Shown one piece after another: positions 24,615 through 37,890 of a stretch of 64,000 bases of DNA. Under the pieces are notes generated by a model. That model ran no database searches. It was not told the DNA's origin and was given only the letters and a program-made list of their open reading frames with translations. The DNA is from Linyphia triangularis (lineage: Eukaryota > Arthropoda > Arachnida > Araneae > Linyphiidae), in contig CAXBTE010000031.1 in assembly GCA_963978545.1 (NCBI GenBank), forward strand, positions 62,001 to 126,000, in the 5' to 3' direction. The first letter of the stretch is position 1. Every line of letters starts with the position of its first letter. The translations under genes were made by a program, and so were the position numbers.

Positions 24615-25349
24615 ATAGGGTGCGTTCGTAAACGTAATTTTTTTTGGTCACGAAAACTGAGTAAACTAGAATCGGATTAAATCGTTAAGTCAGTTATCGG
24701 TGTATTTTACGAACGTCCAGTTAAGAAGATCGTCGTCTGCTACTTGTTTACATTTGTCATGAGTTTTGGAAGCGAGTTTTAAATGTGCAAAAGTGTACTT
24801 TTACCGAAAAAATGAAGGAATTATTCTTTTTTTTTTACTGCCTCATGTTCAAATACATAATTCGCATGAAGATTATTTAATTTATATAAATTAAAATACT
24901 ATTTTTTGTATATAAATATTACCTATTACGATGTACAAAAATACTGATTACTTTTTAGAATATATATCAAACTGTTTTAACATCATATAAATAAAAAAAT
25001 TGTATTTAGAACTAAATTCAAAACTTGTTAAGTTTATGCACTATTGATGATTTAGTGTGAGTAAGCTAAAATATGTGTTACTGCATTGAATGATAAAGGA
25101 TGAACACAAATAAAAATAAGATATTAAAATGAATGTTGAAACCATATTGCTACCACAAAAGAAAGATGATTTCAATCAAACTGAACTCAAGACATGAAAT
25201 ATTTCACTTTAAAAAGTTTGGAAAAGATTTTGCTATGCAGTAATAATCAGAAAGGGATAAAATTTTAAAAAAAAAAAAAAAAAAATTAAAAATGGTCTGT
25301 AGCATATTAAAATTTCTGTTTGTAATATTTATTAGTACTTCTATAGCAG

Positions 25350-25730
25350 TATAGGACCCCCATTGGGGATTTTTTATGAGTTGAATTGGCGGTGTTGGTG
25401 CTTTTTTCAATTTCTGGGTATCCCTATATTGGTTGTTTGTTTGGATGAATTATCACACAATTAGGCAATTTTTATCTGGTACACATCTAATAGAAGAATA
25501 CCAATATTATTTAATCTAAGCTGCATTTACCTTTTTTAAGAGTTTTGTTTGCACTCTACTTCCAATTTTTAATATTATTGTTGCTAATTGCTAAACTGGA
25601 ATTTATTTTGTTTACATTGCACTTTCCATCTCTTATATTATGCAAGTTACATACTCCACTCTCAACATATTTGCCTTGACGCTTAATTTTAGTCGCAAAA
25701 GGAAAAAAAAGTCGACAATGGGGTCCTATA
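25350..25730. mobile_element. MITE A nested in array unit 1 (381 bp)
   Basis: The ends are inverted: TATAGGACCCCCATTG at the left and CAATGGGGTCCTATA at the right, with TA at both borders, as for Tc1/mariner-type MITEs. The 67-codon minus-strand frame inside starts within the right end and has no protein-like features. It is present at the same place in every unit, so it inserted before the units multiplied. Confidence 0.7.
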
Positions 25731-26334
25731 CAGCTTATGTGTTTTATTCTAATATTCAAGGTGATGGCAATAGTTAATTATGATTTTTCAAAGAGCGAGG
25801 ACACCTGAATAGTGATCTTTTGGAGGCAAAACACTTCTATAATACTGTGTGGACATTCTGTACAAAACACTAAAAAACATTTTGCTAGCCTGCCACTTAA
25901 AACCATGCCTTAAATCAAGGTAAACAAAGTGACAACTTCACCAATGTCAGTTGCATTAGTACATATCTTTTTAATTGTTCGCCTCGAAAAAATTCTTGGC
26001 TGCATAGAAGGGCTTTTTTTACTGTCACACCTTGGATTGTGTTTTTCAGCCTTTAATAATATGTTGCAATTTACACTGTAAAATACCTCTGCTTGGCTGA
26101 AAAATAAAATTTAAAGGGGGGGGGGGGGGGGCTCAAACCCAATTTTTTTTTAAGGCTATCGATATCTTGCCCAGAAATGATCTTTCACAGATACCGAAGA
26201 CAACTATTTCCCATGCATCCACAAACAAGCTTATGTAGTGCTAGAATTGTTACCATGCATGAATAACAAATAATTAGTAAATTTAAATTTGTATGAGGAA
26301 GATAAAGGTAATGTTGTTACTTTTCTGTTAAATG

Positions 26335-26482
26335 GGGCCGTTGGCAATATCCAAGTACAGCACGGATTCTACACCAAGAATTGTTTACATATAACTGCGC
26401 CAAATTATGGCAACCATAGGCAGTTCACTTGTTACTCAAAAATGGAAGAATCTGTACCGTACTTGGATATTGCCAACGGCCC
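26335..26482. mobile_element. MITE B nested in array unit 1 (148 bp)
   Basis: Terminal inverted repeats of about 24 bp: GGGCCGTTGGCAATATCCAA at the left and TTGGATATTGCCAACGGCCC at the right are exact inverses. A 66-codon plus-strand frame spans it only because both ends happen to be open. It is found in all five units. Confidence 0.8.
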
Positions 26483-26675
26483 TCTTTAGTGGAAAAGTAC
26501 CATAATTTCAATAATTGAAACATTAAAAGAAAACTTTGATTTTCATTTTGAATTTATAAACTGGAACCTTAAAATTCAATTGGGTTATAAGTTATTTTAA
26601 TATACCATCTACAATTGACATCTATGGAGTTGCAATAAACATGTGCAAAGGATTTTTTTTATTTTGTATCACATA

Positions 26676-27397
26676 TCCCACATAGCCAAAACTCGTCCAA
26701 TAGATATCTACTGGATATGCTTTTAAAAAAATTGGATATCTATTGGAGCATACGTTTACATATAATAGACGGCAAATGGATGGTCAAATGTCCCGGAAAA
26801 CGCTGTACTTTATCCATCCATTGTACTTCCACAATGTCTACCGATAAGATTTTCTCTGGACATTGCAGACGACCAAAAGACATTCAGTTAGCATCTACAA
26901 AATCCAATGGACGACCAATAGATGTTTATTAGATATCCACAAAATCCTGGAAAATCCGGGGGAAAATCGGGAAAAATTAAAAAAATAAATGAAAACTTTA
27001 CACGAGTACCATATACATTGGTTATGCAGATCATCGCAGACATCCATGGTCAACTGCAGGAAGTAGAGGATTTCTTACACCGGGATTCGAACCGCAGACC
27101 ATGGCGTTTGCAACAAAGTGTCCTACCACTAGACCATCAGGACTCGTTGTAAGAAGTGGTTATATTAACTATAGCATATAGTACCTTTTCAAATGGTAAA
27201 AATTAATTTGATGAAAAAAGTATAATAAATTATTTATAAAATAAATGTAGAAAACTGAGCACTTTTTTCTTCTTTTTAATTCATTTCGTGAATTCGAAAT
27301 AATTTACTGAATGAGTTAATTTCAATATAGATTTTTTTATACTTTTAACGGGTATGTATATAATTTATTTAAAGTGCATTTTAACTTGGAGAATAGG
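26676..27397 (+). repeat. Left inverted arm of the 15-kb insertion
   Basis: It begins TCCCACATAGCCAAAACTCG and has short palindromic blocks such as ATATCTACTGGATAT. It pairs with 40842-41456 through GGATGGTCAAATGTCCC, CATCGCAGACA, TTTCAAATGGTAAAAATTAA and GCATTTTAACTTGGAGAATA. Differences between arms are scattered. It holds an extra block (about 27058-27178) not found in the right arm. Confidence 0.85.
27058..27178 (-). mobile_element. tRNA-like SINE fragment inserted in the left arm
   Basis: On the minus strand an A-box-like TGGTCTAGTGGTAGGA (27138-27123) and a B-box GGTTCGAATCCC (27093-27082) are spaced as in a tRNA. The acceptor ends do not pair and the T stem has a C-C mismatch, so it is not a working tRNA gene. 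The right arm lacks this block at the matching point (CTGCAG then GTACCTTTT), so it arrived later or was lost there. Confidence 0.65.
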
Positions 27398-28448
<1,051 letters not shown>

Positions 28449-29303
28449 CAATACTTGCTTTTCGGCGGGAAATGTAGCAAGAAATTGGAAATTGCAGACA
28501 AAAATTGACAGAATGTATATTTTTCGGATTAAGTAGACGCTGGGATAAAAAAATAGTACATAGAAGACCATATTAACTCTATCTGTAGTAAAACCATTTT
28601 TTACGTTTGCACTTGAATGTAACATTAGTGATTTTGTTAACAATGTGTTTTAAAAAAATTTTAAGTCACAAGTTATTTTTAATTATAATTTTAGTTATCA
28701 TGAATATTATAAACTATTCATAAAAGCAATTAAAGGAATTTTTTACGTTACTATTGAAATTACTAAAAAATACATTGGCATACAATTGAAATTTTTAATT
28801 TTTTACATTTAAATTTTTAACCGTAAACGTATTCCATATATTTTCTGACCAATTCATCAGACAGTTAAGAAATTTTAATTTTCTCAGTTTCATAAGAAAA
28901 CGATAAAAAAAAATCCCCCTCAATCAATTTCAGTTATTATCAAAAATAATAAGATTCATATTTAATCTTTTAGTTATTTCATTTCGGGGAGGTTGAAGTC
29001 ACTGAAAATGGCAACTGCTCATTTCGCTTTGTGAATTTTTTTTTTTTTAATTCATTAATTTCTTCATCAGTATCAAAATCAGAAATAAACTTTTGCTATA
29101 TTTTTCTTTTTTGAGTTATTAATTAAAGTCTGTGGTACACACTATTTTTTGACATCATCAACTGTTCATAAAGCTCTTTCATTTCGTAACGATAAATGTA
29201 TTTTACGTAAAAAGTTAAATGATCATTAAAAATCTGCAAAAATTGTAAATAATAAATATATCGTGTTTTAACCCTTAGTTTGTTTTCGCGGTTGACAAAT
29301 GTC

Positions 29304-29339
29304 CCCTACAATCAATCTATTGATAAATTGATTGTAGGG
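29304..29339. repeat. Perfect short hairpin
   Basis: CCCTACAATCAAT (29304-29316) and ATTGATTGTAGGG (29327-29339) form a 13-bp stem with a 10-base loop. No T or A run marks it as a terminator in this eukaryotic context. Confidence 0.6.
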
Positions 29340-29944
29340 CAGCCCATGATAAAATGATTCGTATAGTTTTTTTCAAGTTATTTCAAAAATATTTTTTAAT
29401 TCTTACTTTATTCTGTTTTATTCTGTTCAATAATGTTGTGTTTTTAATTAAAATACCCACTTACTTTGATATTTGGTCACGAATTTAATGGTATGCACGA
29501 AAATTTGAATTTGGGGGAAATTTGTCACCCACGCGACTAACTGCAAGACTAAAGGTCGCGCGTCTAACCAGGAGTCTAATTTAATCGATTGCGAAGTTAT
29601 CATAAAAAGGTTGTGTGAAAACAGCTCTGAAATGAGGCGGCATCATGCTTTTTAAAATAGCCTAGTAATGGGGAACATTTAATCGTTTTTGGTATCTTTA
29701 TTAGTCATCACTATGTGCAATTTGTGTTTGGTATTGTAACTTGAAATTTTATACATAAAAATAACTGCTTTCACTCTATTCTGTTCATTTCTATACGTCT
29801 GGGGATGTGCCACATTGTGGTATCACAGGTAGTCCTAATTAAGCGGGATGCCGCAGTGGCTCGTGCAAAATGAGTAAGTTTATTCATTGGTGTGAGACAT
29901 GGCCGTAGACAGGGGGGGGGGGGTCCTCGGGACACCTCCCCCAC

Positions 29945-30169
29945 CTCCCCGAAATTGTGTGAAATCTTATTTTACCGCTTCCCCTTCTTTTTTCTTCTTC
30001 TTTTTGTGTAACTTGTTATGTATATTTAATCAAATCTTCGACCATAACCCCCCCCCCCTCCCCGGAATTGTGTGAAGTCTTATTTTATCACTTCCCCCTC
30101 TTTCTCTCCCCCCCCCCTTTTTTTTTTTGTAACTTGTTATGTGTATTTAATCAAATCTTCGACCATAAT

Positions 30170-30181
<12 letters not shown>
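29945..30181. repeat. Tandem pair of about 115 bp with C-rich ends
   Basis: The two copies share GAATTGTGTGAA-type starts (29951 and 30064), the middle AACTTGTTATG, and the end TCAAATCTTCGACCATAA followed by C runs. Both lie in the 15-kb insertion. Confidence 0.8.
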
Positions 30182-30200
<19 letters not shown>

Positions 30201-30529
30201 AATAACTGGCTACGAGCTTGGTGTGAAACGGGGTAAGGCGCCCTCTCGAATGTTGATCCACCGCTCTCAAAGGTGAACCATGCCGCCCCTGGCTCCAACC
30301 AAAAAGCCTGCACTCTTCCAGCTTCCACACAACATTTTCTGTTTAGCATTTTTTTTTTTTTTTTTTTTTTTTTCATGTTGTATTGTGAACTGTGAACATC
30401 GTAGTCTATTTTTACTTGACATAAAATCTTTGTTTCAATATTGAACTATTAGATACTATGGCAAGCAAGAGTACATAAAAATAGTATTTGTCCTTCAGAA
30501 ATAGTTAACTGATAAAAAAAAGTTTTTAT

Positions 30530-30735
30530 TATAAATCTTTCTTATGCATTGCCAATTTTTATGTGCAATTGCAACATATTGAACTCAATCAAGTTTTCAT
30601 AGTGATTTTCCACTACGAAGAAAACATCCATTCCGAACTATTTACTAGCTTCAAAACTTGATTGCATACACATGAGATCTATCTGATCTCATGAGTCTAT
30701 CTGCCAAGTTTGAGCATGCCCCCCCCCCCCCTCTT
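30530..30735 (+). repeat. Dispersed repeat C, copy 1
   Basis: It matches 36105-36310 in order: TTGCATTGCTAATTTTTATGTGC-type start, CATTCC(A/G)AACTATTTACTA, and GCCAA(G)TTTG near the end, followed here by a C run. The two copies are diverged. Family unknown. Confidence 0.5.
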
Positions 30736-31407
30736 CAAAATGAAAAAAAGCGCCCCTGTACATCGGTAAGAAATGCGATTTTTGTTTACCACTTCGAAAA
30801 TCGCTAGCGATCTACCAGAAAATCACATCTTTGAAATTAGTCTACCTCAATTCTATCTCTGTCTCTAACCATCGTGTTGTGTTTTGAAAAGAAATTAAAT
30901 ATTTTATGGAAATTTCGTAAATTTGGGAGGGACGCCAAAAAAAAACAGTTCTGTGTGATTTTTTTTTAACTCGGTCATTTTTCAAATTGAAAATAAACAT
31001 TTTCAGGATCAAATCAATAAATGTGTCTCCCAAACGTACTTCGCCCCTTCCCAAAATGAAAACTGCGCCCCCCTCTCCGAAACGGAGCACCCCGCCTGAC
31101 ATCGGTAAGAAATGCGATTTTTTTAACCACCTCGAAAATCACTGGTGATCAGGTGATACCAGAAAGATACATTTTTGAAATCTGCCTACCTCAATTTTAT
31201 CTCTGTCTTTACCATCGTGTTGTGTCTTGAAAAGAAAAAATAAATGTGCTTATTTTTAGAAAAGTTTCGTAAATTTGGGAAGGGCACCAGGATTAAATCA
31301 ATAAATGTGTCTCCCTAACATGCTCCCTCTCTTGGCTTCCCAAAATGAAAAATGTGCCCCCCCCGTCCCCTCCCCATCTCCAAAACGAAAAAAAAGCGCC
31401 CCTTCTA
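30730..31407. repeat. Tandem pair of about 339 bp
   Basis: CATCGGTAAGAAATGCGATT occurs at 30761 and 31100. Both copies continue with CTACCTCAATT(C/T)TATCTC, CATCGTGTTGTGT and GGATCAAATCAATAAATGTG-type text, then C-rich blocks with CAAAATGAAAA. The order is kept with substitutions and indels. No gene. Confidence 0.8.
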
Positions 31408-31409
31408 TT

Positions 31410-33610
31410 GTTTTATAATTTCGGCTGAAAGAGGAAAGCTATACAGTTTGTAGTTTCCCTCTCATAATTCCTATGCTAACTTCGTCCTCAGATCAACACC
31501 TCATCTGCAGAATTAGACAGAACAGAAATTATAAATTTCGTCGAGATCGGGGCATAATTTACAATTTAAGAAATTATTAAAAAAAAAAAATTAACTCTTC
31601 TAATAGCACCGTTATTTGTAAAATGCCGATGCAGCTTAAGAGAGGAGGCAGCTTCTCACCCCCTCAAAATTTTCAAAAGTGAGGCACGAAAGGGAAATTT
31701 CGGTAATTAATCACTCAAAATTACTTTTTTTTAATCAAAAAATAGAATTTAATTCGCTGTTTGTTATGGAGTTATTTAGATGCTTGATGATAATCGAAGC
31801 ATTTTAGTGACACTTTATATGTTGAGAGGTTCCCATATACACGATTTCTCATCAGGGACTTATATTAACATATTTAGGGGTACAAACACTCAAAAACTCA
31901 GTTGTAGCGAATCATTTATAACTAGTTGTCAAATGATATAAAAGTGTTTAGGCAATTGACGGGGCCTTAAAATTTCAAAATTTTGCCTATAATCTTCAAT
32001 GTTGGAGTAAATTTTGTAAGGCCCCTGCATCTAAACATTTTTAGCCTGAAAATTTTGAATTTGTGAAAAAATTCAATTTTATTACAGTTTATAAATACTT
32101 TACGCCAATTTATTAATTAATCCTAATTAGTTATTGAAGTGATCAAGCACTTAGAGCACACAAAAAATTCAAATCTGTTCTATAGCTCAAATTGCCATCA
32201 AGAACTGCAGATGAGCACAGGAAATATTTAAGTGCACTAACTTATTACAAATCCGAATTGAAAAACTTGCTTTAAATTCAAAAGAATGTGTGTTAAGTAT
32301 GGTGAAGGTGCCAATTTTTTCTTCGTCCCTGTCTTCACAGTTTTATACAGAGAGATACTATTTTCTCTTCAAATTTTTAATTCATTTATACATTTTTGAA
32401 CTTTTTTTGGAAACCTGGCAACTAAAATCGGAAAAGAGTCTGTTGAATAAGACTTTGCGGTAAGTTAGAAAAAGAAAAAATATAGAGTATACTTATGGTT
32501 AAACAAACACCGCAATTAAATAAATTCGTTAGATTTTGTAAGTTTCGTTGCAGCTGTTTGTACTTATTTCATTGATCATTAAAATGATCCCAATGACAAA
32601 ATATAAAATTCCATTTTAGAGTTTAGCAAGTAAAACATTTTTTAAATTGCATATATTAAAAACTGCATTTTATCTAATTTATTATAATAATCCCTTTAGT
32701 AAATTGTTCATATTAAAAAACTGCATTATCTTTGAAAGCATAAATTTGATATCATATATATTTTGAACATACATTCATTATTCTTAAGTATATAGGATAT
32801 TTTCATGGTTTAAAACAAGTTTGACTGTGAAAGTAATACTCATTGAAGGCAGACGTACTGATCATAGGATTGTCTGTACATGCCTTTATGGAGGTACACC
32901 GGCACAGAAGTTTTTTTTTTAACTTATATTTTCCAAGTATTATCTTATCTTAAAAGCATAATTTTCCCAAACTAACCCACAAAAGGAACTTGTAGGGCGA
33001 GGATTCCAAAGGGGCATAAAATCGTACGGGTGGGGGGTAAAAAGTTACATGGTGGGAATGCTTTGTATGGTCAGAAGCCCCCCTCAAACTAAACTGTCCC
33101 TTGCATGCCCGAGGTAATAAGAGGCGATGACTTTCTTTAGAAACCCATTGTCTGTTTATTCCATCAACCCACCATATCAGATTTCTTGTTCTGTAGACGC
33201 TAGAATCAGAACATCCTTTTCATTGAGTACTCTTCTCAGTGGGGTGTAGGGTCATTTCTTTTAGAAGTGCTATTAAGGTCGTAAATTTTATTACAGAAGA
33301 GTGGGAAATCAGATGCAGAGAGGAGACTGGAAGATCCAATGGTCAGTTGTTTCGATTTGGCTGCCATGTTCACAACGATAGCTTTGTGTTGTAGTAGATA
33401 AACAACGCGAATTAAACCCATTTGACTTTTCTTTTATTATTATTTTTAATATTAAAAAAAATTCCAGGTTTTCACATTGATTGCTAAATTAAAGTAATAC
33501 ATTTATTTGCGATTTTAATATCTTTGAATTCATAAATGCACTTAATTCTGGGTCAGCTTAATTGAAGAGCTTAGAATTTAGAAGAAAATATATGGCCGTT
33601 GAAACTTAAT
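31410..33610. other. Interior of the 15-kb insertion without recognised features
   Basis: AT-rich sequence with no supported gene. Short open frames here have no recognisable motif. Confidence 0.45.
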
Positions 33611-33613
33611 GAA

Positions 33614-33671
33614 CCTCCATTTTTTGTTTTAAGAATGTAGAGACCTACATTGTTAAAACAAAAAATGGAGG
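33614..33671. repeat. Near-perfect 27-bp stem hairpin
   Basis: CCTCCATTTTTTGTTTTAAG (33614 onward) pairs with the inverse ending at 33671 over 27 bp with one mismatch and a 4-base loop AGAC. It directly precedes the larger foldback at 33681. Confidence 0.85.
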
Positions 33672-33680
33672 CATAGACTG

Positions 33681-34330
33681 AGAGGCGACTTCAATTTTTG
33701 GACCCCATCGAACATTATTCTGAATTTTTTATAGAAATTAAAGAAAAATGAGTAGATTACGAATCCACTGGTCTGCCGTGGCAAAAATGGCCGAAACTGG
33801 TCAAAAATCGAATTTTAATAAGTTGAACTAAATCCAATTGCCAAATGCGCCATAACTTAACAAATAAATAGCATTTTTTTTTTTATTTGGTAACCCTCAC
33901 ACTTTAATTTTCAGTTAATAAGGTTGCAAACGATTTGGATGTGTGGCTGTGGCTTACTTGCATCTTTCCCAAATGAGCCAAATTGGCAATAAACATTACG
34001 CCACTGATGACGCAATTGTTGTCGCCAATTTGGCATACTTTTAAAAGATACAAGTTTTCCGAGCCAGATATCAGAAATCGTTTGCGCTTTTTCTGATTGA
34101 AAATCAAAATGCAGTGGGTTGCCAGACGAAAAAGTTTGTTCTCTTTTTGGCAAGTTCAGATATATTTGGCAATCGGATTTTATTTCAACTCATTCCAAGG
34201 CGATTTTTGATCAGTTTCGGCCATTTTTGCCACGGCAGACCAGTGGATTCGTAATCTACTCACTTTTCTCCGATTTCTATAAAAAATTCAGAGAGATGTT
34301 CGATGGGGTCGAAAAATTGCAGTCGCCTCT
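33681..34330. mobile_element. Foldback element, 650 bp
   Basis: The left arm starts AGAGGCGACT and the right arm ends AGTCGCCTCT. Shared inverted blocks include GACCCCATCGAACAT, AATTTTTTATAGAAAT, GTAGATTACGAATCCACTGG and TCTGCCGTGGCAAAAATGGC. Further inward the arms hold GCCAAATTGGC-type palindromes and AAACGATTT/AAATCGTTT. The open frames of 67-108 codons on both strands are side products of the symmetry. Confidence 0.85.
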
Positions 34331-34339
34331 CGGGGCAGG

Positions 34340-36100
34340 CGCATTGCAACATTTTAACGACATTATTGCTTTCCTCCCATTCCCCGCCACTGCATGGTGG
34401 AGTCAAATGATATTGACCTTTTTCAAATATTTGTATTTTATTTAACTTATTGATGTATAGACGGGTTATGTTTCTAAGAAAACTTGATTTTTTTATAGTT
34501 ATGACAAAAATTCGGGAACATATTATTGAGTTTGCTGAAGTTATTTGTATCGTATTCATTCTTCTATAATTAAATTATGTTTTCTTAACTTACGTCGAGA
34601 TTTTTGACTTTTGCATTTTCTCATATCATGATTATCGCATTAATATACAAAACAAAATAATGGATCCCGGATTATTTAACTTTAAACTTATCTCTTCACT
34701 TTAATTTTATGTTTAAATCTGAATTGAGACAGAATTATTTACAAGATTATTCAGTCATGAAGAAAATCTTTCTTGAAATCTAAAGAGTATGTATAATAAC
34801 AAAAGTATAAATGTAAATACTATTGCCACAGCAAAAAAATTATTTTCTTAATTTTTTTACTATCTTCATAAGTATCTAGTATCTAAAATTTAGAAGTTGA
34901 ACAATCGAATTTTAAATTCTTCAATACATTTGTTTGGATGTAACATATAATAAAATAAAATTCCCTAAAACATTATACAATTATTTTTTATTGTAATTAT
35001 CATTCAAAAATTGTATGCACTGGGTAGAGATAGAGCAGTGGTTGCAATTGTGTACCAAAAGGGAATTGTGTACCGATTCCATTTCAATTGTGTTACAGGG
35101 ACTAAACATTTGGAAACATCTGCACTATACGATTATTATAATCTTGATTCTTATTATTAATTGCGGTTAATGTATAAATTTAATCCATTGAAAACATGTA
35201 CGTTAAGTAAAAACTGGTCAAGTTCCACATTGCTAAGCTTCTTGCATTGTCAAGTTCAATTTGACGCTGTACATGTTTGAATATTTTCCATTTTTATAGA
35301 AAAGCCAATAAAATATACTGACCAAAGGGTTTTAATACAGTTCAAAGCTTCGCATGAAACAAATTTGTTCGCTAAACTGTTCAAAGCATTTTGAATTAAA
35401 AATACAAAGCAAAAATAAATAATGTTTATTGTTTTAAGATTAATGGCTTCTTTACTGCAGGGATGCAATTGTTAAACTGGAGATCAGAGGGATCCGCTAT
35501 CAAATTAGTACTTTGTATTTGCTAGAACGTTTTTGACAAACAGACTATGCGCACTAATCTTGACCTCTTACTTGGAATGAGACTACTTTTAATAGTTCTG
35601 CAAAATTCCAGAAAGTTGTCATGAAACAGATATTTATAAAAGCTTTGTTTATAGCAATTTCTCAGGATTTAAAAAAATTTCTATTGAATACATGGGTATA
35701 TGTCTCTACATTATTTATATCTTAACACTTAAGACCCGCCTTAACTCGCTCTGAGGAAGTTACCCTACAGGTCCAAGGATATTTCAGACTATGGTGATTC
35801 GTCTCGCCGGCAATTGCTTCAAGTTTGAAGGACCTCTCCTTGACAACAATGGCGGTTACAGGTCGATCTATACAGCTTTAGTCGAAAAAAGGTAGAGTCG
35901 GAAAAGTTCTTGTACCAAAAAAGTGATAAAAATACATAATAAATATTTTTTAACGATTTTCTCTTCTTTTTCTAAGTTTTTTATTTTTATTTTGCACGCC
36001 AGATCTCGCGGTATTCAAATAACACTACTTCAAACAGAAGATGCAATAAAAATCCATTAAAACAATTTTTTTTTTCCTTATTTTTTGTTAAAATTCAAAT
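34340..36100. other. Interior of the 15-kb insertion without recognised features
   Basis: AT-rich sequence, no supported gene. A short inverted motif GTGTACC..GGTACACAATT-like lies near 35055-35080. Confidence 0.4.
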
Positions 36101-36104
36101 CCTT

Positions 36105-36310
36105 TATTTGCATTGCTAATTTTTATGTGCTATCGCAGTTTTTGAGCTCGGATCGAGTTGTCATAGTCTTCGACAAATACTAAGGAAACAACCATTCCAA
36201 ACTATTTACTACTTTCTATTTCCCCAAAAACTTAATTGAATATATTGTCTTTCATAGTGAGCCAATTTGCAAAGTTTCAACTCGTTTGGCCCTCCGAAGA
36301 TTTTGCCTCG
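36105..36310 (+). repeat. Dispersed repeat C, copy 2
   Basis: Diverged partner of 30530-30735. It keeps TTTGCATTGCTAATTTTTAT, ACCATTCCAAACTATTTACT and GAGCCAATTTGCAAAGTTT in the same order. Confidence 0.5.
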
Positions 36311-36428
36311 TTATCCTTAACAAGAAAAGTTTTCAGTCATTGAATATCACCTAACTGCATATGTTCAAACAAACATGTTGAATTACATGTTGTTTAACAT
36401 ACTAATTTTTTTAGTTATATTATCTTAT

Positions 36429-36521
36429 TTCTCAGTTTTTAATTTCAAGCCTGATGTATTGCTGGACAATTATTACAACGGAGATACGATAGGATGGTTT
36501 TTTTTTAAACTGATAATGCCT
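36429..36521 (+). repeat. Direct repeat D, copy 1
   Basis: TTTCAAGCCTGATGTATTG, ATTATTAC and GGAGATACGATAG recur at 37799-37890. The 1.37-kb spacing suggests the ends of a duplicated segment or two copies of a small repeat. Confidence 0.6.
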
Positions 36522-36582
36522 TACCTTAGAAAATAGAATATACAGGAATCAAAGGGACAACAGTAACGCACTATAAAGAAAT

Positions 36583-36609
36583 TTCTCTCTCTCTCTCACA
36601 CACACACAA
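36583..36609. repeat. (CT)n(CA)n microsatellite
   Basis: TTTCTCTCTCTCTCTCACAC continues into CACACACAA. Simple repeat only. Confidence 0.9.
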
Positions 36610-37798
36610 AATATAAGTGAATATAAAGGATTTAAAAATACAAAATCTACCTATAGGTTAATGAAAAAGAAATCAAAAATGAATTACAAAGGCACCAAAG
36701 GAAATAAATGTTCACTAGAATTCTAAAAGTCGATATCAAGGTGTCTTATAGCTGATTATTAATAAATAAAAATCGAAACATTTTCTAAGAATTGAGAGAA
36801 CACCATGATTATACAATACAATGATTATACAATAAAATACAATGATTGTACAGTAAAATGAATAGTTCTTTTTCTCAATCTCCAAAAATATTTGACAACT
36901 GACGTTTGAAAACTACCTTGCAACTTCAAAAATATACTCAGCTATAAAAAAAAATAGGATAAAAGCAGATAATTTTTAAAAAATTGGCATTTTAACTGTG
37001 AACTATAGTTTCAAAATTTCATACGTGCTTTTTCTTTTGAAATTTCTTTTTTAAAATTAATTACGCTCGAAATTAAAATAAACAATTGGAGTTCAGCTTT
37101 CCGAAATCCTGAAATAACAATAGTTAATTCCATAATGTAAGAATTATAGAATATCAGGTCTATTTTCGCTTAATCAAACATCTCTTTCAACTGAAGAGCG
37201 TCCCCTTCACCTGCTGTGCCCGCTTTTTCGCATTATAGTGCACCGTTAATAGGTATGAAGAAGAGGAGAAGCTACTTAAACTGAAAAAATACGGGAGGCC
37301 TCTTATTTGCCTGAGGAATAGGGCAGATTGACAAAAGATCCCCACTCAGACAGTAATCAGTGCTGTCTCCCTTTGCCCGGTCTCAATGCCCTTTTTTTTC
37401 GGTGTCCGATCCCAGTGCCCCCTGAAAATATAACAACTCTATTCCAAGATTATGTAGAAATTAAGACAGTGGCGTGCGATAAACATTACTGCACTAAAGT
37501 GTTATTTTCACTACGATTTCTGATTAACTAAAGTTCAATTTTTGTGCAAGTTGTTACAAAGAGTACTTTATTGCACTCATGTGATTAAATATTTTACTGC
37601 AAGCATTGCGATAAAATGCTAGTTTCGCCACAATTTTTTTATTTAAAAAGTTTAATTCTTTGCACATTGGTATAAATGATTAGCTTACTTATTATTTGTT
37701 AATTCTTATATTTTTATTATTTGACCATTGGTTCTTAAACACAGACGAAACTTGTCTCAATGTATAGTATAGGAGTTGTGACCAGTGAAGAGACCATT

Positions 37799-37890
37799 TT
37801 ATTTCTCAGCATATAATTTCAAGCCTGATGTATTGTCAGAAAATTATTACGTTGGAGATACGATAGTATGCTTTTTTTACTGGTAATACT
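37799..37890 (+). repeat. Direct repeat D, copy 2
   Basis: Partner of 36429-36521, with TTTCAAGCCTGATGTATTG exact and the rest slightly changed. Confidence 0.6.

Larger units (their letters stand above)
24618..26675 (+). mobile_element. Array unit 1, left part
   Basis: The first 2058 bp of unit 1, up to the TA at 26674-26675 where the 15-kb insertion begins. It contains the left terminal repeat, an A run near 25265, MITE A, a variable G run (about 26117-26130) and MITE B. It shares several variants with unit 3 (GAATATATATCAAAC, CAACATATTTGCC) against units 2, 4 and 5. Confidence 0.9.

Noticed and set aside
26289..26489. Conserved 66-codon frame in every unit as a small protein gene
   Set aside because: Most of it is MITE B, including both inverted ends.
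27074..27147. A functional tRNA gene on the minus strand
   Set aside because: A- and B-boxes are present but the acceptor does not pair, the T stem has a mismatch and the anticodon stem is broken.
34119..34445. 108-codon frame
   Set aside because: It lies in the foldback and has overlapping frames on the other strand, as expected from symmetry.
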